From CAYFUT01 sp964346395 (GTDB lineage: Bacteria; Bacillota; Halanaerobiia; Halobacteroidales; Halobacteroidaceae): DNA of 22,935 bases. The DNA lies in the NCBI GenBank assembly GCA_964346395.1, contig CAYFUT010000041.1, positions 1 through 22,935 on the forward strand. The letters are read 5' to 3'. Every line of letters starts with the position of its first letter. Position 1 is the first letter of the stretch. The translations under genes and the position numbers were made by a program. Positions 7,259-14,091 of the stretch are shown in pieces. Under the pieces are notes generated by a model. The model was not told the DNA's origin. It was given only the letters and a program-made list of their open reading frames with translations, and did not search any database.

Positions 7259-7819
7259 ATGCTGTATCGAGTTCAACCGGGGGATACTATGTATAAACTG
7301 GCTCAAAGATTTGGAACTACCATCCAACAATTAGTAAAGTTAAATCAATTAGAGAATCCTGATGTATTGGAAGTAGGCCAAATACTGTTGATACCAAATG
7401 GAAATACAGTAGAATTCAGGCCGAAGAATTTTGATTATAAGCTGGTTAACGGATTATTGCTAATTCTGTTTTCTGATCGAGATAGCTATAGTTCCGGGGA
7501 ACCTATTGATTTGAATTTAGTAAAGGTGAATATCAGCAATTCGCCGATTACCTTAAATTATCGGACGGGACAGCGAGTGGATTTTAGGGCTTATAGGAAT
7601 GGGGATAGAATCTGGACCTGGTCAGCCGGGCGTTTTTTTACGCAGGAAACTAGAACCATCAATCTTAGCCCGGGGAGATCATTAGTCTACCGCAAACAGT
7701 GGGGACAGATCAATAATCAAGAAGAGCAAGTTGAATCAGAGATATATAAAATTGTAGGCTGGAATGTGGCTCAACATACTAAGCAAGAACGACTCAGTAT
7801 TTTTGTGGAAATAAGATAG
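7259..7819 (+). CDS. LysM domain plus BsuPI-type proteinase-inhibitor domain protein
   Basis: Residues 2-46 form a LysM peptidoglycan-binding module (YRVQPGDTMYKLAQRFGTT, ending VGQILLIPN). Residues 70-186 resemble the BsuPI family, named for the Bacillus intracellular proteinase inhibitor, with the signature RTGQRVDFRAY, RIWTWSAGRFFTQ and an LSPGRSLVYRKQW stretch. No signal peptide is visible, so the protein may be cytoplasmic, spore-associated or exported by another route. ATG 7259 follows GGAGGTG. The actual role is not known; binding cell wall or spore cortex while restraining a protease is an inference from the two domains. Confidence 0.85.
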   Translation: MLYRVQPGDTMYKLAQRFGTTIQQLVKLNQLENPDVLEVGQILLIPNGNTVEFRPKNFDYKLVNGLLLILFSDRDSYSSGEPIDLNLVKVNISNSPITLNYRTGQRVDFRAYRNGDRIWTWSAGRFFTQETRTINLSPGRSLVYRKQWGQINNQEEQVESEIYKIVGWNVAQHTKQERLSIFVEIR

Positions 7820-7844
7820 TAAGCCAGGTATTAACCTGGCTTAC
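7819..7844. terminator. Shared hairpin between convergent genes
   Basis: GTAAGCCAGGT (7819-7829) and ACCTGGCTTAC (7834-7844) form an 11-bp perfect stem with loop ATTA. It overlaps the stop codons of the convergent LysM gene and the 58-residue minus-strand gene. T-tracts are weak on both sides, so its efficiency is uncertain. Confidence 0.55.
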
Positions 7845-8017
7845 TTCCAGTCTTTAGTTTCACCGGTATTAATATTATCCCGTTCAGTAATAATAATTAT
7901 GTCTTCTTCTTCAGTTGACTCCTTCGGCAGAAAATCAGCCGAAGGAGTTCCTGAACTATCTTCTTTAATGTAGTAGGTAGCATCATTTTTTTCTTGATTA
8001 AAGAATGATTTAGCCAT
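7841..8017 (-). CDS. Small acidic protein of 58 residues
   Basis: Start ATG at 8017 with ribosome binding site AGGAGGG (8031-8025), stop TAA at 7841-7843, 58 residues. The protein begins MAKSFFNQEKNDATYYIKED and ends TGETKDWK. It is rich in Asp, Glu and Thr, has no membrane segment and I do not recognise a family. Its start lies 18 bases after the stop of the ClpP-fold protease gene, so the two are almost surely one operon. It could be a substrate, adaptor or regulator of that protease. A perfect 10-bp stem lies within its coding sequence (7919-7947). The strong ribosome binding site and operon position support a real gene. Confidence 0.7.
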   Translation of the reverse strand: MAKSFFNQEKNDATYYIKEDSSGTPSADFLPKESTEEEDIIIITERDNINTGETKDWK

Positions 8018-8035
8018 TTAGTTGGCCCTCCTTGT

Positions 8036-9010
8036 TTAGTTGATTTTTGAGACCCAGTGCTGGTCAGTGATATTGACCTCGGGTTCTTCCATCATTTCAT
8101 CCTGCTTTACTTTACCAGTATAAATAAAAGAATCTAAAGCTGTTTTGCTTTCGATAAAGCCGCCGGAAACTTGAAATTGATTGCTGTTGTCCTCTAAATA
8201 ATTTAAGGGATTGAAAGGAATATTTAGCTCTAGATCTTCTTCATATGCTTCATATAGCTGCCATAGTAAGTTTTCTAATTCTGAGTCAGGAAATTTAACT
8301 GGTAATTGTAGTTTTTTTACTTCCCGGCGGGGAATCATGTAATTATGAGCATATAGTTTTTCAGTTAGATAATTGATTATCTTATTTATCTTTTCCTCAT
8401 CTTGTAAATGAAGTGATAATAGTTTTTCGGCAGTTGATCTAATTAACAGATAGTTGCGGTGGACATTGCCTAAAGCTAGCGGATGTACTCGTTCAGTTAG
8501 TTCGGATAGGATTTTATGGAGGTTTTCTTCTTCGCTGATATTAAATTTTTTGCGGGCCAAATCCAGATAAGAAGAAACATCTTCGACACTAATAGGAATT
8601 TTAGCTGTGGGATTGTTAGGATTCTGCGGATTAAAGGCATTGGCTACAGTAGGGTCAATGGGACCTAATTCTCCCATTTTGCCCATTACTATTTGATTAG
8701 CTCCTAAACCAATTAAAGTTCCGGCACTATAAGCGCGAAAAGGAACCAACACATTAAACTGACTACAGTATTCCCGAATTAAGTTGACTAGCCGCCAGGG
8801 GGTGAGCACATCTCCGCCGCGGGTATAAATGAATAAATCTATCGTATCACGCGGTTCCATTTTTTCTAAATGTTTATAAATAACTTTAATAGCATCGGGA
8901 GCAATTCGTGTATTAATATTTTTTCTGTCCCCGGTTACATAGCAAATGACGGTTGAATTGCGGAGTTCACTAATTTGGTTGATAAGTTGTAATCTATTTT
9001 TTCTCGCCAC
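8036..9010 (-). CDS. ClpP-fold serine protease, SDH (serine dehydrogenase proteinase) family
   Basis: This belongs to the ClpP/crotonase-like group of serine peptidases annotated as serine dehydrogenase proteinases. Signature segments are DLFIYTRGGDVLTPWRLV (oxyanion-side glycines), AYSAGTLIGLGANQIVMG with the likely nucleophile serine, and GELGPIDP, the usual ending of the core. The C-terminal half (about residues 140-324) is helical and acidic. Many relatives are membrane-associated, but no clear membrane segment is seen here. The start is GTG at 9010, preceded by AAGGAGGGG. The gene is divergent from the Hsp20 gene at 9147, and a protease beside chaperones would fit a stress role. Confidence 0.88.
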   Translation of the reverse strand: MARKNRLQLINQISELRNSTVICYVTGDRKNINTRIAPDAIKVIYKHLEKMEPRDTIDLFIYTRGGDVLTPWRLVNLIREYCSQFNVLVPFRAYSAGTLIGLGANQIVMGKMGELGPIDPTVANAFNPQNPNNPTAKIPISVEDVSSYLDLARKKFNISEEENLHKILSELTERVHPLALGNVHRNYLLIRSTAEKLLSLHLQDEEKINKIINYLTEKLYAHNYMIPRREVKKLQLPVKFPDSELENLLWQLYEAYEEDLELNIPFNPLNYLEDNSNQFQVSGGFIESKTALDSFIYTGKVKQDEMMEEPEVNITDQHWVSKIN

Positions 9011-9146
9011 TAGAGCCCCTCCTTGTATTATATAATTAGATTTCTTTACTATTATTTAAAGCAGGATATTTTTTATTCGTTTTTTAATTAAGAAGAATTT
9101 AATTGGGAATAATATTAAAGAAATTTCAGCAGGGAGGAGATTTAAA

Positions 9147-9506
9147 ATGGCCAAGTTTAATTTACAGACTGCTCAGGGTAATTTTTCTAGTGGGCTGTCC
9201 GCTTATACAGAGAAGCAGTATTTATTACCGGAAGTTGATATCTTAGAAGATGAAGCGGAAATTTATTATATTTATGAACTGCCGGGAATAGATACAGCTA
9301 CTTTAAATGTTGAACTTTCTAGTGACCAAATATTTGTGACTGCTAACAGTAGGCAGAGAGATAAAAAGCTAGTGCATCAGGAGCGGAAGCGGGGCAATTT
9401 TTTTCGGCAGCTGCCGCTGCCTGATAATGTAGATCGCGATTCTGCACAGGCCGATTTCAACCAGGGGATTTTGGAAATATCTTTTACAAAAGAAAATACT
9501 TTCTAG
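9147..9506 (+). CDS. Small heat-shock protein, Hsp20/alpha-crystallin family
   Basis: A 119-residue protein whose region 28-117 is an alpha-crystallin domain. It starts PEVDILEDEAEIYYIYELPG and includes LNVELSSDQIFVTA, a loop with FFRQLPLPDNVD and the final strand QADFNQGILEISF, which has the family GxLxIxF-like motif. Such proteins hold unfolded clients in an ATP-independent way. The N-terminus is short (about 27 residues) and there is almost no C-terminal IxI extension, which may limit oligomer size. ATG 9147 follows AGGGAGGAG. The second Hsp20 gene starts 71 bases downstream, probably in the same transcript. Confidence 0.9.
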   Translation: MAKFNLQTAQGNFSSGLSAYTEKQYLLPEVDILEDEAEIYYIYELPGIDTATLNVELSSDQIFVTANSRQRDKKLVHQERKRGNFFRQLPLPDNVDRDSAQADFNQGILEISFTKENTF

Positions 9507-9577
9507 AATATTATAGCTTGTTAAGCGTCATGATAAGGAGTGGAAAGTAAGAAAAATAACAAAACAGGAGGGAAAAA

Positions 9578-10204
9578 ATGCTTTTACAAAATCAACAGCC
9601 TCATTTCAGCCAAGCGTACACTTCTGCCCGCGTGCCTCGACAGCAACAAGCTTTTGCTGGTCAGAATCTTCAGAGTGGAGTAGTCAATCCTAATTTTAAC
9701 CGTAATCCCAATTACAGGGCAGCTAATGCCTGGAATTATCGGTTTCAACCTAGTGCAATTCAGCCGAGTACAACTGCAATGAATCAGCAGGGGGGAAATG
9801 TTAACCAAGCCTTCAGTCAGCATCAGAGTTTAACAGGAGGCCAGTTTGCTCAAGCTAATATGCAGCAGATGGGAGCTGGAGCTGCCCAATCAACTAATAC
9901 TATCCTACAGCCGAGCATTGATATTTCCGAAACCAAAGATGACTTGGTAATTGCCTGTAATATGCAGAATATTGATGCTAACAATCTCAATTTAACTGCT
10001 ACGGAAGATTCTCTATCCATTTCTGCTCAATCATTTATAGGAAATCAGCCGACTAGTTTACACAAGACTATTCCGCTGCCGACAAGTATCCGCGCTGAAG
10101 CAGTAAGTGCTGATTATTCCAATGGTATTCTGAATGTGAGAATGCCGAAAAAAGATGCTAGCGCCCGCAAGCAGCTGCAAGTTAATGTTAATGACCAACA
10201 GTAG
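9578..10204 (+). CDS. Hsp20-like protein with long Q/N-rich N-terminal region
   Basis: The C-terminal 95 residues (about 110-208) are an alpha-crystallin-like domain: PSIDISETKDDLVIACNM, LNLTATEDSLSISA, a TIPLPTSI loop and SADYSNGILNVRMPK. The first 109 residues are very rich in Gln, Asn, Ala and Ser, contain several QQ and NxN stretches and almost no acidic residues, a composition like prion-like or aggregation-prone segments. Spore-coat Hsp20 relatives (CotM, CotP) are known in Bacillus, so a coat role is possible; that is an inference. ATG 9578 follows GGAGGG. A 42-bp palindromic terminator follows. Codon use matches the neighbours. Confidence 0.82.
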   Translation: MLLQNQQPHFSQAYTSARVPRQQQAFAGQNLQSGVVNPNFNRNPNYRAANAWNYRFQPSAIQPSTTAMNQQGGNVNQAFSQHQSLTGGQFAQANMQQMGAGAAQSTNTILQPSIDISETKDDLVIACNMQNIDANNLNLTATEDSLSISAQSFIGNQPTSLHKTIPLPTSIRAEAVSADYSNGILNVRMPKKDASARKQLQVNVNDQQ

Positions 10205-10220
10205 TCCTAAAATTCAAACA

Positions 10221-10262
10221 TAATAATAAACCGGAGAGGAATTCCTCTCCGGTTTATTATTA
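10221..10262. terminator. 42-bp perfect palindrome acting as terminator of the Hsp20 pair
   Basis: Bases 10221-10262 are a perfect palindrome, with core CCGGAGAGGAATTCCTCTCCGG flanked by TAATAATAAA and TTTATTATTA. Transcribed, it forms a strong hairpin. With A- and T-rich flanks it could terminate in both directions, although no long T-run is present. Confidence 0.75.
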
Positions 10263-10579
10263 ACAGGGAGTTTATTTTTCCTTTTACTTGTAGATAATTT
10301 TTGTTACAAGAATATTCTTTGCTTGATTGACGCTCCACGGAGCAGGGGGGCATAAAAGGCTTTGCCTTGCTATGCTCACGTGGATTCCTCGTTTCTATTG
10401 CAGGATTAAAAATCCTTGTTCCAATAAATTTCCAGAGGCTTAAAATCCCGATAGCCTGACCGGGAGATATGGTTTTTATGTTTTTCACGAAGTGGTTTGA
10501 AGTTTAACCCCGAAGGTAAGTAACTCATAAACAGCAGTAATATTTAATTATGAGAAGTTGTTTTGTTCTAAATCTTATA
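10263..10579. other. Gene-free hairpin-rich stretch
   Basis: No convincing coding frame. The part from 10332 to 10494 is locally more GC-rich and holds several small stems. These are GCTCC/GGAGC (10332-10343), AAGGC/GCCTT (10356-10368) nested in GCATA/TATGC (10350-10375), AGGATT/AATCCT (10402-10416), CCCG/CGGG (10447-10464) and CAC/GTG (10486-10494). A 93-codon frame on the minus strand (10488-10207) has no ribosome binding site and lacks any family feature. It may be a small RNA gene or the remains of a mobile element; I cannot tell which. Confidence 0.35.
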
Positions 10580-11539
10580 CTAATTGCTAATTGTTTTTTC
10601 AATAAGCTCTTTGCTTTTTTCTGCAATGAATTTAGGTTGATCAAGGTGAATATAGTGTCCTGCATCTAATAGAAAAGATTTCCCACCAGTTGCTGTTGTA
10701 TAAGAAGTTAAAGTTTCTTTCCAGGTCTTTTCTTTTTCATCAGAGATGAAAGCATGGTAAGGTAGATTAGGTTTTCCCTGCTTAAAAACAAGTTGAGAGT
10801 TAGTTGGCAGCAAATCTGCTTCGCCCCGCATGTTTTTTGTATTGACGCGGCGGAAAAATATTGTGCGGGCAATTTTAGCTTCTTTTTCTGTTAATTGTCC
10901 TTTTTTCATAGCCGGGAAATTATTGCGAAAAACATCCGGTTGTGAACGCATGAGGCCGCTGTGTGCCAAAAAAGTAATTATCCGCGATAAGGAGACATTT
11001 TCTTTTGTTTGTTCGTAGTAAGCGGGGACAAGAGTCTCCAGGCCAATAATCGTTTTGATTTCTTCTGGATAAAGATTAGCCCAATATATCGCCTCCAGTC
11101 CAGCTATAGAATGGGGGAATAAAACATAGGGTGGGCTTTCTCCAGCTTGCTGTAATGCAGTGCGGGTTTCTTCTAAAACAGTATCAATTTTTCTAGAGTT
11201 GGAGGTAATATCACTCCAACCATATCCAGCCCGCTCTACTACGGCAATGCGGTAATCATCAGATAATTGGCTGTACAGTGCTTTAAAATCATATACTGGC
11301 GAGCTAGTTCCCAGCCCTGACATAAAAACAAGAGTTTCGCTTCCTTCCCCTTCTGTGTAAACATGCAGCTTATTGCCGTTATCATTGACATCTACAAGTA
11401 CGCCCGGTGCTGGGTATGCTTTTTTTTCTTGTTTTATTAGTTTCCTGTGGTCAATATAGCTGCTGACAACTACAAATATTATGCCGGCAACTAACAAAAG
11501 TGATATTCCTATCATAATCCATTTAAGTGTTTTTTTCAT
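10580..11539 (-). CDS. Membrane-anchored alpha/beta hydrolase
   Basis: An N-terminal membrane anchor (residues 7-28) is followed by an alpha/beta-hydrolase domain. The oxyanion loop is FMSGLGTSS, the nucleophile elbow is LFPHSIAGLEA with S144, and the catalytic histidine is H295 in DAGHYIHLDQP. The elbow reads P-H-S-I-A rather than the usual G-x-S-x-G. The positions keep small side chains, and I believe this is a recognised Firmicute variant (PHSxxG). The enzyme probably cleaves an ester or amide outside the cell or in the periplasm; the substrate cannot be inferred. ATG 11539 follows AAAGGGG. It stands 99 bases downstream of the barrel gene on the same strand. Confidence 0.85.
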   Translation of the reverse strand: MKKTLKWIMIGISLLLVAGIIFVVVSSYIDHRKLIKQEKKAYPAPGVLVDVNDNGNKLHVYTEGEGSETLVFMSGLGTSSPVYDFKALYSQLSDDYRIAVVERAGYGWSDITSNSRKIDTVLEETRTALQQAGESPPYVLFPHSIAGLEAIYWANLYPEEIKTIIGLETLVPAYYEQTKENVSLSRIITFLAHSGLMRSQPDVFRNNFPAMKKGQLTEKEAKIARTIFFRRVNTKNMRGEADLLPTNSQLVFKQGKPNLPYHAFISDEKEKTWKETLTSYTTATGGKSFLLDAGHYIHLDQPKFIAEKSKELIEKTISN

Positions 11540-11638
11540 TTGTTATCCCCTTTCTGGTTGTAGGTTGATTTGATTTCAATGGTTAAAAAGTTTATGCGGT
11601 TTATCCAGTAAACTTGTTAAAATGTGTTATTAGTATAG

Positions 11639-12586
11639 TTAATAATTAGCAGTTACACTGAATATAGTTTCCCAATTTCTCTGGTCAGTAACAGCTTTTT
11701 GTAATTTAAATTCTGCTTGGCCAATAGTTAAAGAAACTCCTACTCCTGCACTGGTGTGCAGTTGGAAATCTTCTATTAGTTCACTGCTGTTTAATATATC
11801 TCCTGTATTAATAAATGTAACTACATCTAATAGGTTGATTACTGGAAGATTAACAGCCGAAAGAAAGGTGAACTTTCTTTCTAAGTTAAGTGCAGCTACT
11901 CGGTTGCCAGTTTCAGTTGTATTATTATCTTCGTTAGTATAATATCCTGCTACATAGTTATTTAGTTTATACTGAGGAGCTAATTTATCAGTTTGTTTAA
12001 TATACCCTAATTGGGGTACAATTTTAAATTTATTAAGGGTAATAGGTACTGTTACTTGTGAGCTGTAATAAATTTTTTCTGTAGTGTTTACTCGCCCTGA
12101 GGTAAGGTCAAGTATTAATTGGGCTTTATTTTGCCAGTCGTAATATAAGTCCTGTTTATGGTTAAGATTAAAGTAGCTAGTTTTAGCAGCTGCGGTTAAT
12201 TCTTTTCCTACTTGACCAGTAAAGAAAGAAAATTTAGTTTCTTGAGTCATGTTTTTATTGTAAGTTAGGGTGCTTTGTACTCCTTGTTGATAAAGATAAT
12301 CAGGTAAAGTATCATTTAGCCAGTAGTTATAATTTAATTTAAGGCCGAGCTTGTTATTAAATCTATAGTTGCCGCCGCAGTAGTAATATATTGCGGAGTG
12401 CTGAAAGTCATAGGCACCTTTAGTAGTTAAAGACCAGTTATCAGGTTGATAATTAAATTCCCCTCCAATGATAGGTCCTTCTAGGGGGTAAATAGGCTTA
12501 GTCTCAAAAGAAGCCAGGGTTAGCGAAGAACAAAAGGTTATAATTAAAAGTGATAGAATAAACCAGAGCAATAATTTTTTGTTCAT
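11639..12586 (-). CDS. Predicted outer-membrane beta-barrel protein
   Basis: The first 26 residues are a signal peptide (KKLLLWFILSLLIITF, ending near LTLAS). The mature part is made of alternating polar and hydrophobic, tyrosine- and asparagine-rich segments typical of membrane beta strands. It ends TIFSVTANY, with the aromatic last residue used for recognition by the BAM machinery. The segment from NRVAALNLERKF to SAGVGVSL resembles the C-terminal half of surface-antigen/Omp85 barrels (VVTFINTGDIL is similar to the FxDxG strand). ATG 12586 with AAAGGTGA is preferred to TTG 12592. Presence of this protein implies an outer membrane. The exact family is unsure. Confidence 0.75.
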   Translation of the reverse strand: MNKKLLLWFILSLLIITFCSSLTLASFETKPIYPLEGPIIGGEFNYQPDNWSLTTKGAYDFQHSAIYYYCGGNYRFNNKLGLKLNYNYWLNDTLPDYLYQQGVQSTLTYNKNMTQETKFSFFTGQVGKELTAAAKTSYFNLNHKQDLYYDWQNKAQLILDLTSGRVNTTEKIYYSSQVTVPITLNKFKIVPQLGYIKQTDKLAPQYKLNNYVAGYYTNEDNNTTETGNRVAALNLERKFTFLSAVNLPVINLLDVVTFINTGDILNSSELIEDFQLHTSAGVGVSLTIGQAEFKLQKAVTDQRNWETIFSVTANY

Positions 12587-12618
12587 AGGCAATCACCTTT
12601 CTAGAGGTTAGTTAAGGC

Positions 12619-12949
12619 TTAAAAGAATTGAGCTGTAATTGTAAATTTAGCATTCCAGTCCATTGGTTTCTGTTTAATCTGACTGTCTTCCGGGCCAACA
12701 AAGTTATAAATTTCGAGTTTAGGGGTGATATTTTCTTTCTCTAGATAGGATAAGTGTATACTTCTAATCAGACTTTTTTCATCTAGGTTAATTACATCTC
12801 TTACTAGGCTGGTCAATGCCCGATAGTAGATCAAGCAGGGTAGTTTTTCCGCTGCCGGATGGACCGTTAATAACAATAAAGTTGCCGGTTTCAATAGTTA
12901 GGTCTGCCTTAGTCTGATAAGTTTTGGCTGCTTGTTTAGCTTGGGTCAT
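12619..12949 (-). pseudogene. Broken ABC-transporter ATPase fused to a beta-barrel C-terminus
   Basis: From ATG 12949 a 53-codon frame encodes the start of an ABC ATPase, including the Walker A motif GPSGSGKTTLLDLLSG (residues 29-44), and stops at TAA 12788-12790. In the shifted frame used from about 12815 onward, the sequence continues to 12619 as LSYLEKENITPKLEIYNF... and ends AKFTITAQFF, a typical outer-membrane barrel ending with terminal Phe. Signature, Walker B and all permease parts are missing. A deletion or recombination between two genes, joined out of frame, explains this best. The ATG overlaps the stop region of the TPR gene by 7 to 8 bases, so the original ATPase belonged to that operon. 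Confidence 0.75.
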
Positions 12950-12956
12950 TGCTATC

Positions 12957-13766
12957 TTAGTTTCCTCCTTTGTGGCTAACTTTTTTAAGTTTTTTCTGAG
13001 CCCAGCGATTATGGGGATAGATAGCTAGTGCTTGTTGAAAATAATTTTTGGCTTTCGTTAAATTATTTTTTTCCTCCTGATAAATTGTTCCCAGCCAGAC
13101 ATACGAGAGGAAAACAATATATTCTTCTTTACTTGTTAATGCTTTATTGAGTGCTTTAATTGCCTTGTCTGTATCTCCGCCGCCGATTTTGGGGGCAAAA
13201 TGATAGTAGGTACCCAGCGAATTCCAGGCGCGATAATTAGTTTTGTCTATTTCAACTGCTTTTTTAAGCAGTTTCAGGACTTTGGCCCCGTATTTGGCAG
13301 CGTATAATCCTCCTCGGTAGTCCATCTGACGGACGTAAGAATCAGCCAGCAGACGGTGAGCTTTGGAGGTGTTGTTTGTCTGGAGAGCCTTTTTAGCTAG
13401 TTTTTCAGTTTTTTTAAAGTTGGTAGCCGCCTTTCTTTTGTTTTCTTTAGTTTCCTGGATTTCTGCTAATAAAAAATGAACTCGTCCCTGCCAGTAGTAA
13501 CGGTCAAACTTTGCGTTTAACTGTTTAAAAAGCTGTTTGCTTTCTTTTAATTGCGAAATAGCTTGAGCAATAACTCTGTCCTTTTTTGCTCGTGACTTAT
13601 CATAGAGGGGTGAGTTATAGTAATCTGTTCGAGCCTGAAAAAACAACTTTTTTCCCTGTTGTAAATTACTGTTGGCCTGCACCGATGAATTACTAATTAG
13701 TAAACAACAAAGTACTAGTCCCCAGCAACTAATCAATAGTAAAATCGATTTTTTTCGTAAGTTCAT
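12957..13766 (-). CDS. Secreted tetratricopeptide-repeat protein
   Basis: A signal peptide (residues 1-31, hydrophobic LLLISCWGLVLCCLLI then VQAN) precedes a helical protein with several tetratricopeptide-like repeats. The repeat-like units include YYWQGRVHFLLAEIQE, KAHRLLADSYVRQ, YRAWNSLGTYYHFAPKIGGG, and IVFLSYVWLGTIYQEEKN followed by AKNYFQQALAIYPHN. The YHFAPKIGGG loop resembles the TatT-type TPR proteins seen with TRAP transporters. Two cysteines are inside the signal peptide, but no clear lipobox is seen. ATG 13766 follows GGAGG. The protein probably works in the envelope as an interaction scaffold, possibly with the broken ABC system next to it. Confidence 0.8.
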   Translation of the reverse strand: MNLRKKSILLLISCWGLVLCCLLISNSSVQANSNLQQGKKLFFQARTDYYNSPLYDKSRAKKDRVIAQAISQLKESKQLFKQLNAKFDRYYWQGRVHFLLAEIQETKENKRKAATNFKKTEKLAKKALQTNNTSKAHRLLADSYVRQMDYRGGLYAAKYGAKVLKLLKKAVEIDKTNYRAWNSLGTYYHFAPKIGGGDTDKAIKALNKALTSKEEYIVFLSYVWLGTIYQEEKNNLTKAKNYFQQALAIYPHNRWAQKKLKKVSHKGGN

Positions 13767-14020
13767 CTTGATTCCTCCTCTTAGGATTAAATGGATTTAA
13801 ACTTTTGTTTAAGGGGTTTAACATTGTTTAAGATATGATTATGTTTAATGAAGCTCTAATCTTTGTAACAATCAACATTGTGATGAGTTTAAGACTGTAT
13901 AATTTCATTTGCGCCGGTTTAAAGTCTCATTTGCTCAACCTCCTGTAGCTTAATTGTTTGTTACTAATATTATATACTTGCCAGCCGCGTTTTACATCTA
14001 TCGTAAGTAGTATTTGCCAC
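13767..14020. other. Intergenic stretch with GTTTAA motifs and a possible decayed repeat copy
   Basis: No gene is visible. GTTTAA occurs at 13807, 13816, 13826 and 13843, a cluster just upstream of the TPR gene that could be a binding site for a regulator or simple AT-rich bias. Bases 13879-13942 (GATGAGTTTAAGACTG ... CTCATTTGCTCAACCT) resemble the arms of the dispersed element at 21970 and may be a degraded copy. Confidence 0.3.
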
Positions 14021-14050
14021 AGAAAAAAGGTAGGAGATAAACTCCTACCT
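14021..14050 (-). terminator. Terminator of the two-component/ABC operon
   Basis: AGGTAGGAG (14028-14036) and CTCCTACCT (14042-14050) form a 9-bp perfect stem with loop ATAAA. On the minus strand the stem is followed by TTTTTCT (14027-14021). It lies 42 bases past the stop codon of the permease gene. Confidence 0.88.
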
Positions 14051-14091
14051 AAGGACTAGTTTATGAATTTTGTTTGACATTTAATCTTGAT

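Noticed and set aside
9011..9146. CIRCE or other heat-shock operator before the Hsp20 gene
   Set aside because: I saw no TTAGCACTC-N9-GAGTGCTAA or similar inverted repeat there.
10207..10488. 93-codon minus-strand frame resembling the tail of a transposase
   Set aside because: No ribosome binding site, runs across a perfect palindrome, and no family motif that I can defend. Kept only as an unassigned region.
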